Position numbers and translations under genes: made by a program | Origin: SIG299 sp964541485 | Lineage (GTDB): Bacteria > Bacillota > Clostridia > Lachnospirales > Lachnospiraceae | Direction: 5' to 3' | NCBI GenBank assembly: GCA_964541485.1 | Contig: CAZIQL010000006.1 | Location: forward strand, 1-64,000 | DNA length: 64,000 bases | Notes under the pieces: generated by a model | Databases searched by the model: none | Seen by the model: only the letters and a program-made list of their open reading frames with translations | Told to the model about the DNA's origin: nothing | Shown here: positions 51,942 to 60,467 of the stretch, piece by piece | How the letters are laid out: every line of letters begins with the position of its first letter | How positions within the stretch are numbered: the stretch's first letter is position 1

Positions 51942-52163
51942 TTACCCCTGCTTGCTCTGAATGAACTTATCCAGATCGTCGATGGTATCTACCTTCTGGT
52001 CGAGTTCGATTTCGATACCGATTTCATCCTCAAGAGCCATCAAAAGCTCTACCGTATCAAGGGAATCGATACCAAGCTCCGCAAATCTGCTCTCCGGCTT
52101 TACGGTAGCCACATCACAACCGGTACGTTCTGCAACAATTTTCGCGATAACATCAAAATACAT
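51942..52163 (-). CDS. acpP: Acyl carrier protein
   Basis: About 73 residues from the ATG at 52163 (MYFDVIAKIVAERTGCDVAT), with TGGAGGAAAAAATT upstream. LGIDSLDTVELLMALED contains the Ser that takes 4'-phosphopantetheine. It is the first gene of the fatty acid operon and lies just downstream of the phased-repeat promoter. Confidence 0.95.
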   Translation of the reverse strand: MYFDVIAKIVAERTGCDVATVKPESRFAELGIDSLDTVELLMALEDEIGIEIELDQKVDTIDDLDKFIQSKQG

Positions 52164-52216
52164 AATTTTTTCCTCCAATCATTTTTTCAAATATATTTTT
52201 TTACTTGCCGGCAATC

Positions 52217-52270
52217 ATTATAACAACGCACTGTTCCCTAAATATTCCAACAGAGTTCCACAAGCGTTCC
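52217..52270 (-). promoter_or_regulatory. acpP-fab operon promoter with four 11-bp phased repeats
   Basis: On the plus strand GTTCC or ATTCC starts at 52233, 52244, 52255 and 52266, an exact 11-bp period. On the minus strand these are GGAAC elements that end 10 nt upstream of TATAAT (52222-52217). The -35 position (52245-52240, ATATTT) is poor, which suggests an activator bound to the repeats. Confidence 0.7.
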
Positions 52271-52364
52271 AAAAAATAAAAATATTTTTAATTTCCTGTA
52301 TTGTTGCCCGTTTCGAGCCTACCGACATGAAGAAGCTGAGTGAAAAGATTAAGGAGTGCTTATA

Positions 52365-52625
52365 ATGCGATACGAATATAAGACAGAGAATACTTGCTCA
52401 CAGTCTATTTCTTTCGATCTGGAAAATAACACCGTTCACAATATCGAGTTTTACGGCGGTTGCAACGGAAATTTAAAGGCAATCTCCAAGCTCCTTGAAG
52501 GTGCAACTGTAGAAGAAATCGAAGAAAAGCTGCTTGGAAACACCTGCGGCAGACGCCCAACCTCCTGCACGGACCAGTTAGCGATTGCTGTCAGAAAAGC
52601 GTATAACGAAGCTTTAGCCAACTAA
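52365..52625 (+). CDS. TSCPD domain protein
   Basis: About 86 residues from the ATG at 52365 (MRYEYKTENTCSQSISFDLE), with AAGGAGTGC upstream. The TSCPD domain is shown by FYGGCNGNLKAISKLLEGAT and CGRRPTSCTDQLAIAV, with the conserved Cys residues. The domain occurs at the C-terminus of class II ribonucleotide reductases and as stand-alone proteins like this. Its function is unsettled; a nucleotide or metal role is possible. A short coding-like stretch (VARFEPTDMKKLSEKIKECL) directly upstream in another frame, ending at 52365, may be the tail of a lost gene. Confidence 0.85.
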   Translation: MRYEYKTENTCSQSISFDLENNTVHNIEFYGGCNGNLKAISKLLEGATVEEIEEKLLGNTCGRRPTSCTDQLAIAVRKAYNEALAN

Positions 52626-52645
52626 GCCAAAAAGAAATATATCCG

Positions 52646-52692
52646 AAGAGACCGTAGGGTAACATCCATAATTCCCCTGACGGTCTCTTTCT
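52646..52692 (+). terminator. Terminator of the TSCPD gene
   Basis: AGAGACCGT and ACGGTCTCT pair, with AGGG/CCCCT support inside and TTTCTCT after. The loop holds AACATCCATAATT, the complement of the motif next to two other terminators. Confidence 0.8.
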
Positions 52693-52784
52693 CTATTCTC
52701 CTCTTTCACTCAGATTTCTTCCTTTTATTCCGCCCTTTTCTATGCTATAATTGTCTAAAGAACAATACAATTGGAGGTTTACAT

Positions 52785-54254
52785 ATGGAAGATTTAAACA
52801 CTAGGAAAAAGAACCTGCTGATGTTCCCTCTGGGCACCATCGGAAGAGACATGGTGTACTGCCTTGTCACCAACTTTCTTTTGACGTACATCTTATTTAC
52901 GAAGGGCCTCACTCCGGCGCAGCTCGCTGCCGTTACCGCAATCATGGTGATTGCCCGTGTGTTTGATGCATTAAATGACCCGATTATGGGTAACATCATT
53001 GAAACCACCCATACCAGGTGGGGAAAATTTAAGCCATGGCTCGTTAGTGGTATTCTGCTTACTTCCGTAGTTGTTACTATGGTATTCTCGACGAATTTAA
53101 AGGGCTGGAATTTTATCATTTTGTTCGGTGTCTTTTATTTTTCCTTTAGTATTGCATATACCATGCATGACATCTCCTATTGGGGCATGGTTCCGGCGCT
53201 CAGCTCCGATGCAAACGCAAGAGACCAGTTCACCTCCCGTGCCACCTTATGTGCAGGTATCGGCGGTACACTTGCTTCTATTTTGATTCCGATGCTCACC
53301 ACCGGTGAGATGACAATTGGCGGCAGTGCTTCTACTGCTTATGCCTGGATTTCCGTTGCCATCGGTGTTTTGTCCCCGCTGTTCTTATGCTTTACTATCT
53401 TTGGTGTAAGAGAGCGCAGAGAAACAGCAAAAGCCGAAAAGGCTTCCGGCGGTCTTAAGAAAATTGTAAAGACAATTATGGCAAACGACCAACTCCGTTG
53501 GATTTCCCTGATTTTCCTGATTCAGCAGATTGGAAACGGCCTTGTAGTGGGCGGTCTCGGTTCTACCTACATTTACTTTGAATACGGATATGATGGCGGT
53601 CTTTACTCCATTTTTACAACCATCGGTATGTCCGCCACTGCATTTCTGATGATTTTCTACCCAACCATTTCAAAGAAAATGCACAGAAAGCCTCTGATGA
53701 CTGTTATGGCAATCATCTCCGTAGTAGGTTACGCGCTGATGCTGGTATCCCGTCCGGTCACAGGTACCGCAGGCTTCTGGGTTCTTGTCATCGGTTACAT
53801 GCTCTCTAACTTCGGACAGTACTGCTACTACCTGATTATGATGATTTCCATCATCAATACCGTAGAATATAACGAATATAAAACCGGCACACGCGAAGAA
53901 GCTATCATTGCTTCCGTGCGCCCATTCTTCACCAAGATGAGTTCCGCTCTGATTGTCATCATTACTTCGGTTAGCTACATGATGTTCGGCGTAACCAATT
54001 ATACCAATCAGATTTCCGATTACGAAAGCGCTGCTGCCAGCGGTTCCATTACAGAAGCAGAAAAGCTTACAGCCATTGAAGGTATCATCAGCGGTGTGGA
54101 ACGCAGTCAGACCTTGGGACTTCTCCTCTGCATGACCGTGCTTCCTTGTGTACTGATGTTGATTTCCTACTTCTTGTATAAGAAGAAATACACTCTGGAT
54201 GAAGAAGAATATAACCGCATCTGTGCAGAGATTGCAGCAAAGAAAGAGGCATAA
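52785..54254 (+). CDS. GPH-family sugar:cation symporter, second copy
   Basis: The 489-residue protein has about 12 helices and the family signature RVFDALNDPIMGNIIETTHT then WGKFKPWLV near the N-terminus. Like the gene at 10593 it should import glycosides with a cation. It heads a four-gene cluster with a PIG-L deacetylase, a GH3 enzyme and a HAD phosphatase, which suggests an acetylated amino sugar or glycoside as cargo. TATAAT lies at 52746-52751 and TTGGAGG before the ATG. Confidence 0.9.
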   Translation: MEDLNTRKKNLLMFPLGTIGRDMVYCLVTNFLLTYILFTKGLTPAQLAAVTAIMVIARVFDALNDPIMGNIIETTHTRWGKFKPWLVSGILLTSVVVTMVFSTNLKGWNFIILFGVFYFSFSIAYTMHDISYWGMVPALSSDANARDQFTSRATLCAGIGGTLASILIPMLTTGEMTIGGSASTAYAWISVAIGVLSPLFLCFTIFGVRERRETAKAEKASGGLKKIVKTIMANDQLRWISLIFLIQQIGNGLVVGGLGSTYIYFEYGYDGGLYSIFTTIGMSATAFLMIFYPTISKKMHRKPLMTVMAIISVVGYALMLVSRPVTGTAGFWVLVIGYMLSNFGQYCYYLIMMISIINTVEYNEYKTGTREEAIIASVRPFFTKMSSALIVIITSVSYMMFGVTNYTNQISDYESAAASGSITEAEKLTAIEGIISGVERSQTLGLLLCMTVLPCVLMLISYFLYKKKYTLDEEEYNRICAEIAAKKEA

Positions 54255-54257
54255 GCC

Positions 54258-55031
54258 ATGGGACTCACCAGACTCATTTTAAAATTTGCGGCTCCACTGC
54301 CAAAAATAGAATCCTATCAGCGTTACTTATTTATCGGTCCACACCCGGATGATATTGAAATCGGTGCCGGAGCTACCGTTGCAAAGCTTGCGGCGAGTGG
54401 CAAGGAGGTCTGTTTCTTAATCTGCACCGACGGACGCTTCGGTGATGGCAATGCCCCAGATGGCATCAAAGGTCAGTCCTTGGTTGAACTCCGGAAGGAG
54501 GAGGCAATTCGTTCTGCTGCCATGCTTGGTGTAACAGATGTGCGCTTTCTCGGATTGTCGGATGGTGGTTTTTATGAGATGCATGATTTAGAGCAAGGCA
54601 TTGCAAACGTTATCGGCGATTTCAAACCGGACGTAATATTTGCTCCGGACCCATGTGTCACAAGCGAATGTCACAAGGACCATTTAAACGTGGGAAATGC
54701 AGCGAGGCAGGTTGCTTACTTTGCACCATATAACGGCATAATGGAACAATACGATGCCGAAAGTGCTAACGTACAGGCTCTTGCTTACTATATGACCGCA
54801 AAGCCGACCCGTTTTGTAAAAACAAACGGCTTTATAAAAAGACAGCTGGCGGCTATCTTTGACTGTCACCAAAGCCAGTTCCCGAAAGGCTCTGCCGATG
54901 GAAACTCCATCCGCCTTTATCTGACGCTGCGCTCCATTGATTTCGGATTGCGTTCGTTCAAGGGCCGAGCAGAGGGCTTTCGCGTACTCGGTGTCACTCA
55001 TATGCACTGTCTGCCGGAAGCGGGACACTGA
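54258..55031 (+). CDS. PIG-L family deacetylase
   Basis: The 257-residue protein has the family zinc motif FIGPHPDDIEIGAGAT (PHPDD, about 28-43) and the distal His in DPCVTSECHKDHLNVGNAAR (HxxH, about 134-142). PIG-L/LmbE enzymes remove acetyl groups from GlcNAc moieties or related amides. It starts 3 nt after the symporter stop, so an imported N-acetylated sugar is the likely substrate. Confidence 0.9.
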   Translation: MGLTRLILKFAAPLPKIESYQRYLFIGPHPDDIEIGAGATVAKLAASGKEVCFLICTDGRFGDGNAPDGIKGQSLVELRKEEAIRSAAMLGVTDVRFLGLSDGGFYEMHDLEQGIANVIGDFKPDVIFAPDPCVTSECHKDHLNVGNAARQVAYFAPYNGIMEQYDAESANVQALAYYMTAKPTRFVKTNGFIKRQLAAIFDCHQSQFPKGSADGNSIRLYLTLRSIDFGLRSFKGRAEGFRVLGVTHMHCLPEAGH

Positions 55032-55076
55032 ACCTATGCACAATTTCTAAACATATTCTAAACAAGTGGTCTTTCA

Positions 55077-55105
55077 TTGAAATAGACCTGCTTTTTTGGT
55101 AAAAT
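55077..55105 (+). promoter_or_regulatory. Internal promoter before the GH3 gene
   Basis: TTGAAA (55077-55082), a 17-nt spacer and TAAAAT (55100-55105) lie in the 140-nt gap, so GH3 and HAD genes can be expressed separately from the symporter. Confidence 0.65.
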
Positions 55106-55171
55106 ATCATTGAATCTGTTTTGCAGAACATAATTTATACAAATACTATATAGAAAAAGGAGAAGAAACTT

Positions 55172-56944
55172 ATGGTAGATTTAAAAGCAAAACCTTATCT
55201 CCTCTCAGATGAGGACATCAAGTGGGTAGAAAGCACGATTGCTTCCATGACCGACGAAGAAAAGGTGGGTCAGCTGTTTTTCCAGCTGTGCGCCGGAAAC
55301 TCCGAAGAGTACTTAAAGGAACTCATGGAAAAGTATCACCTTGGCGGCTGCCGTTACAACAACATGCCGGGTAAGATGGTACAGGAACAGAACCGCATCT
55401 TACAGAAATATGCAAAGATTCCGGTAATCATCGCATGTAACACAGAAGCCGGCGGAAACGGTGCCTGCAGCGATGGTCAGTTCATTGGCTCCGGTATCAA
55501 AATCGGTGCAACAGGAAACGTGCAGTACGCTCACGACTTAGGCCGCATGGCAAACGAACAGGCTGCTGCCATTGGTTGTAACATGGCATTTGCTCCGGTC
55601 AGCGATATCCACATGAACTGGGAAAATACCGAAGTAGTCGGACGCGCTTTCGGTAATGATCCGGCGCGTTGTGCCGAAATGAGCAAGGCTTACATGGATG
55701 GCCTTCATACTATTCCGGGATTTGCCTGCACGGCAAAGCACTTCCCTGGCAACGGTCTTGATTTCCGTGATGCCCATCTTTCCAACAACATCAACGATTT
55801 ATCCGAAGAAGAATGGATGAATTCCTTTGGTCATGTTTATAAGACACTCATTGATAACGGATTAGACGCTATCATGGGCGGTCACATTATGATGCGTACC
55901 TACATGAAGGGCGTAAGACCGGACATCACAGACGATGAATTGCTTCCGGCAACTCTTTGTCCTGAAATCATGACCGGCTTATTAAGAGACAAGCTTGGTT
56001 TTAACGGTATGGTAGTCACCGACGCCTCCCACATGGTAGGTATGACCGACCGTATGACACGTAAAGAAATGCTTCCTGCTTCCATCAATGCAGGCTGTGA
56101 CATGTTCTTATTCTTCAACGATCCGGACGAAGACTTTGCAACTATGCTGGAAGCATACAAAACCGGCGTTATCAGCGAAGAGAGAATGACCGAAGCATTA
56201 ACCAGAATCCTTGGCTTAAAGGCTCACATGGGTCTGAACAAAAAGGCAAAGGAAGATATCGTTCCGGGCGAAGAAGCACTTGCCGCTCTTACCAGTCAGG
56301 AATATAAGGACGCTTCCGCTGCTATCAGTAAGGATTGTCTCACTCTCGTTAAGTACAAGGACGAGGGCGTACTTCCTCTGAACCCTGAGACAAAGAAGCG
56401 CGTTATGATTGTTTATGTCAAGGGCTACGACGGGCCAATGGCTGCTCTGATGGGCATGGCAATGGGCATGGGCGGTGCCAAATTAAACCCTGCTGAAAAG
56501 CTGCGTGACCGTCTGATTGCCAAGGGCTTTGATGCATTTATCTATGAAAGCCCGATTGATAAGATCAAAAAGCAGATTGCTGCCGGCGAAAGACCAAGCC
56601 TCAACTTATACTTTGCGGGCAAGAACGCGATTGAAGACTTTAAGGCAGGTCAGGATATTATCATCTCCCTGTATGATGTCATGAACGGTCGTCCTGCCTT
56701 CGGTTTAAGTAAGGGCGGCGGAGAAATTCCGTGGTATGTATATGAGCTTCCGGTTATCGGTATCAGTGTCAACGCACCAACCATGCTTGCTGACGTTCCG
56801 ATGCTCCGTACCTACATCAATGCATACGACAGCAATGATGATACGATGGATGCACTCGCAGATGCACTTGTTGCCGGTCCAAAAGCCTTCAAGGGTAAGG
56901 ATCCGATTGACAGCTTCTGTGGGCTTTGGGATACACGACTGTAA
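55172..56944 (+). CDS. GH3-family glycoside hydrolase, NagZ-like
   Basis: The 590-residue cytoplasmic protein has the GH3 barrel: VGQLFFQLCAG at the start and the substrate loop TAKHFPGNGLDFRDAHL (about 187-203), whose His/Asp pair is the acid-base dyad of beta-N-acetylglucosaminidases. The nucleophile is Asp284 in VVTDASHM. A second alpha/beta domain follows (about 385-590). It should release GlcNAc-type or related beta-linked sugars. NagZ proper is shorter, so the extra domain places it among longer Firmicute relatives. The neighbouring PIG-L deacetylase supports an N-acetylated substrate. Confidence 0.88.
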   Translation: MVDLKAKPYLLSDEDIKWVESTIASMTDEEKVGQLFFQLCAGNSEEYLKELMEKYHLGGCRYNNMPGKMVQEQNRILQKYAKIPVIIACNTEAGGNGACSDGQFIGSGIKIGATGNVQYAHDLGRMANEQAAAIGCNMAFAPVSDIHMNWENTEVVGRAFGNDPARCAEMSKAYMDGLHTIPGFACTAKHFPGNGLDFRDAHLSNNINDLSEEEWMNSFGHVYKTLIDNGLDAIMGGHIMMRTYMKGVRPDITDDELLPATLCPEIMTGLLRDKLGFNGMVVTDASHMVGMTDRMTRKEMLPASINAGCDMFLFFNDPDEDFATMLEAYKTGVISEERMTEALTRILGLKAHMGLNKKAKEDIVPGEEALAALTSQEYKDASAAISKDCLTLVKYKDEGVLPLNPETKKRVMIVYVKGYDGPMAALMGMAMGMGGAKLNPAEKLRDRLIAKGFDAFIYESPIDKIKKQIAAGERPSLNLYFAGKNAIEDFKAGQDIIISLYDVMNGRPAFGLSKGGGEIPWYVYELPVIGISVNAPTMLADVPMLRTYINAYDSNDDTMDALADALVAGPKAFKGKDPIDSFCGLWDTRL

Positions 56945-57038
56945 ATGATTTATTGCGGAACTGAGTCAGGTTACTTCTTTCAGGTTTCGATGCAAAAAAG
57001 TATTTAAAAGTATTAGAATAAAGAATGAGGAAAATCAC

Positions 57039-57893
57039 ATGTCTATATTCGATAATTTTACAAGAAAGCACGACTACCTTGTGTGTGTAGACTCGGACGG
57101 TTGTGCGATGGATACCATGAACTGCAAGCACTTTCATTGCTTTGGTCCGTGTATGGTAACAGAATGGGGACTTGAAGAATGGAAGGATGACATTCTGACG
57201 AGATGGAATGAAATCAATCTGTTCCAGATGACCCGTGGTATCAACCGATTCAAGGGGCTTGCACAGGCGTTATCGGAAATTAACGATAAATACACACCGA
57301 TTGAGGGTGTGGAAACGCTCATCGACTGGTCAGAGCATGCTCCGGCGCTTTCCAATGACGGCGTTGCAAAGGCCGCGGCAGAGTGTAATGATCCATCCGG
57401 AAAAAAATGCTTAGAAAAAGCACTTTCCTGGAGCAAGGCAGTCAATGCAAGTATCGTTGCTCTCCCTGAGGAATTAAAAATTCCGTTTCCGGGTGCCAGG
57501 GATGGTCTTGCCGCAGCGCATACTTTCGCAGATGTTGCCGTTGTCTCCAGCGCCAACCGTGATGCCGTAGATGAGGAGTGGACAACACATGGACTGCTTG
57601 AACACGTGGACATCGTTTTGGCACAGGACTGCGGAAGCAAAGCACACTGCATCAGCGAAATGTTAAAGTTCGGCTACGACCTTGACAAAGTGCTGATGGT
57701 AGGTGATGCACCGGGCGATTTGGATGCCGCAGAAAAGAACGGCATCCTGTATTATCCGATTCTTGTAAACCATGAGGGTGAAAGCTGGATAGAATTCAAA
57801 GATACGGCTCTTCTTAAGCTTCGTGACGGTATTTATCAAGGCGCTTATGCCGAGGAGAAGAAAAAAGAATTTTTACGTAATTTGGGTGGCTGA
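57039..57893 (+). CDS. HAD-superfamily hydrolase
   Basis: The 284-residue protein has the HAD motifs DSDGCAMDTM (motif I, nucleophile Asp, about 18-27), VVSSANRDAV (motif II, Ser, about 167) and MVGDAPGDLDAAEKNG (motif IV, about 220-235). A helical cap lies between motifs I and II. It likely dephosphorylates a sugar phosphate or related metabolite formed from the glycan cluster upstream; the substrate is not determinable. It starts 94 nt after the GH3 stop. Confidence 0.85.
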   Translation: MSIFDNFTRKHDYLVCVDSDGCAMDTMNCKHFHCFGPCMVTEWGLEEWKDDILTRWNEINLFQMTRGINRFKGLAQALSEINDKYTPIEGVETLIDWSEHAPALSNDGVAKAAAECNDPSGKKCLEKALSWSKAVNASIVALPEELKIPFPGARDGLAAAHTFADVAVVSSANRDAVDEEWTTHGLLEHVDIVLAQDCGSKAHCISEMLKFGYDLDKVLMVGDAPGDLDAAEKNGILYYPILVNHEGESWIEFKDTALLKLRDGIYQGAYAEEKKKEFLRNLGG

Positions 57894-57948
57894 TAAAGCA
57901 ACCGCCTAAAACAAGATATAGGACACTTTCTCCTATATCATAAAATAT

Positions 57949-57982
57949 AGGACCGAGGGAGAGCTGCTGCTCCTTCGGTCCT
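57949..57982. terminator. Bidirectional terminator between the HAD gene and the secreted cell-wall protein gene
   Basis: AGGACCGAGGGAG pairs with CTCCTTCGGTCCT, followed by TTTTAAATTT. A smaller dyad (ATATAGGA and TCCTATAT) lies just before it. Confidence 0.85.
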
Positions 57983-57989
57983 TTTAAAT

Positions 57990-60154
57990 TTAATCCATAT
58001 CAAATGATCCTGCCATGCCTTTTCCTAACGTAGAAGCCTTTGTCGGCCGATTGACATACGCTGTATAACCCGATACGTAAGAACTGGTGTATTTGATAAG
58101 GTGCTTTTGTACTACACAGTTTAACTGGTTGCCGGTATTCCAGTTCGAATCCACTACCACAATACCATCCTCTTCTACCGAGTACACTACAACCGAGTGT
58201 CCGTTAACACGGATTACATCTCCCGGTAATACATACTTTTGCACATTTGCTTTATTAAATTTAATTGTAGCTACCCTCTGTCCAATGACATCTTCATCTG
58301 CACTGTCCGCAAACAAATACCACTGTGCAAAACAGGCAAAACCGAAACAGGATTTTCCATGGTAGGCACGTCTGCTGGAATTTACATCATGTGTCGGGAA
58401 GTAATTGACATTCACATCTCCAAACAGATTTTTAAACCAGGATGCCTGTACAATATCCGCCACATTACAATTCGTACATCCATGTGAGCTCTTTCTGACA
58501 GAGCTACATGCTTTTCTGTTCACAGTAAAATATGCCGTTCCATCATCTGCTCCCAGCTTTTCAAGCAAATGATCCAGCTTCTCCTGCACTGTAATCTGGT
58601 CGGTTGAAGAAGGCTTTGGTGTAGCTGTCGGTGTTGGCGTTGCCGTCGGCTTTGGTGTTGCCGTTGGCTTTGGTGTCGCCGTTGGCTTTGGTGTCGCCGT
58701 TGGCGTCGGTGTTGACGTTGGCTTTGGTGTCGCCGTTGGCTTTGGTGTCGCCGTTGGTGTCGGTGTTGACGTTGGCTTTGGTGTGGCTGTAGGTGTCGGT
58801 GTCGGTGTAATTANNNNNNNNNNNNNNNNNNNNNNNNNNNNNNNNNNNNNNNNNNNNNNNNNNNNNNNNNNNNNNNNNNNNNNNNNNNNNNNNNNNNNNN
58901 NNNNNNNNNNNNNGTCGGTGTTGACGTTGGCTTTGGTGTGGCTGTAGGTGTCGGTGTCGGTGTAATTACCCCCTCCTTCATCTGATGAAAAAACTGCGTA
59001 CTCTTGACTGTAATGTCTGCATCTGTCACACGATCCACAAGAACAGACATTTCCTGGTACATACCGTCATATAGCAATTCTCTCTTTCTTACCACACAGT
59101 TTAAATCAGAACTCTTACCATCACAATCCACAACAGTCACCGAGTTCTCATTTACCTCATATACAATCACCGAATGCATTTCTCCGATACGAAGCACATC
59201 ACCCGGCTGAACATTCTTCTCAACAAATTCCTTTGTAAATTTTCCATCCGCTACTTTCTTACAATCTACTTTCTGTGTGTTCGCGGAAGCATATACAAAC
59301 CACTGGGCAAACATTGTAAAACCCAAGTCCGATCCGCCAACGTTACTGATCATCTGAGTATTATAGTGCTGCCTTGGTAAGTTACTGAAATGAATTTCCC
59401 CAAAGAGGTCTTTAAACCAGTTTCTTGCCATGACACTGATGTTGACACAGTTTTCACAGGAATGCTGATTTTCATCCCTGTATGCATAGCAGGCTTCTCC
59501 CGATACGGTAAAATACTCTCCTTCCAAAACAGAAAGCAGTTCATCCAGTCTCTTCTGCACATACGCTGCATCGTCCTTGCCGGTCGGCTCCTTTACCGTT
59601 TCTTTCACGGTCTCTTTTACCGGCTCCGGTTCCTTTGCTTCCGAATAGGTACCTTCCACTCTGGCTACCCATTCCTCCAGGGCATCAAGCTCTATCTTTA
59701 CGTCATCATCAGCAAGCATTTTTTTCATTATATCAACACTCAGGATGCCATCCTGTGTATAACCGTTCTTTTTCTGCCACTGCATCAGTGCACTTTGAGT
59801 GCCGGTTCCGCTGATACCGTCAATGCTGCTTGAGTAATATCCCTTTTCCTTTAAATAACGCTGGACATCCATCACGGTCTCCTGGACAAATTCCCACTGG
59901 GAATTTGTCACGATACCATCGGCATCCACCTGTAGTTCTCTCTGCATTTGCAACACAGCGTTCCGCGTTTTATTTCCAAACGATGAATCCACTCCACCTG
60001 TGGAATAACCTAAGAACGTCAAATCCAGCTGCAGCCTCGTTACCTCTTTTCCGCTTGACCCTTTTTTCATGTCTGCTGCCCAGGCGCTCATTGTAGGTAA
60101 CATCGTCACCAGCATCCCTACTACCAGAAGCACAGCAAGTATTCTTTTTTTCAT
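57990..60154 (-). CDS. Secreted cell-wall protein: two peptidoglycan-binding repeats and two Cys-protease-like domains (spans scaffold gap)
   Basis: From the ATG at 60154 (GGGAGG upstream), MKKRILAVLLVVGMLVTMLP is a signal peptide cut after SAWA. Two PG_binding_1 repeats follow (about 30-90 and 95-150: VTRLQLDLTFLGYSTGGVDS, VQRYLKEKGYYSSSIDG). Next comes a domain ending GDVLRIGEMHSVIVYEVNEN. A Thr-Pro/Lys-Pro linker (TPTPTATPKP repeats) runs across 100 N, and a second copy of the domain ends the protein. The second copy has SCFGFACFAQWY and NGHSVVVYSV, fitting a papain/CHAP-like Cys-His enzyme. The first copy has SDLGFTMFAQWF instead. The frame agrees on both sides of the gap, so this is one gene of uncertain length. 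Confidence 0.75.
58621..58968 (-). repeat. Thr-Pro-rich coding minisatellite with 100-N scaffold gap
   Basis: The linker is built of units encoding TATPKP, TSTPTP and TATPTP, nearly identical at DNA level. Ns fill 58814-58913. The 55 nt directly left of the gap (58759-58813) are identical to the 55 nt directly right of it (58914-58968), so the contig ends overlap or the repeat was not resolved. Confidence 0.9.
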
Positions 60155-60410
60155 AACAACAAACCTCCCTGTCCTTATCCTTGGTTCAGCCTCGTTTCCC
60201 TCCTTGGAAACAACTAGTACATTGTACCTATATTGTACTATCGATTTAATTATTTTGCAATATTTTTGTAACATTTCACAGCGATACTGCTTCTAAAATA
60301 TGTCTACTTGCAATCTCCCTCAAAAAAAATATAATATAATTAGTAGGCATATTTTTGACAGGTTTACGTCAAAAATAGAGCAAAATCAAAAGATTCCCCT
60401 GCGTAAGGGG

Positions 60411-60441
60411 TTGCACATTACGCTGCGTCATGTGCTATATT
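60411..60441 (+). promoter_or_regulatory. MerR-type promoter with 19-bp spacer and dyad operator
   Basis: TTGCAC (60411-60416) and TATATT (60436-60441) are 19 bp apart, the over-long spacing typical of MerR-activated promoters. GCACAT and ATGTGC form a dyad filling the spacer. A second dyad, TTTTTGAC and GTCAAAAA, lies further upstream (60351-60375). The rest of the gap 60155-60350 shows no gene. Confidence 0.75.
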
Positions 60442-60467
60442 CACAGACGTAAGGAGGTGAAAGTGCT

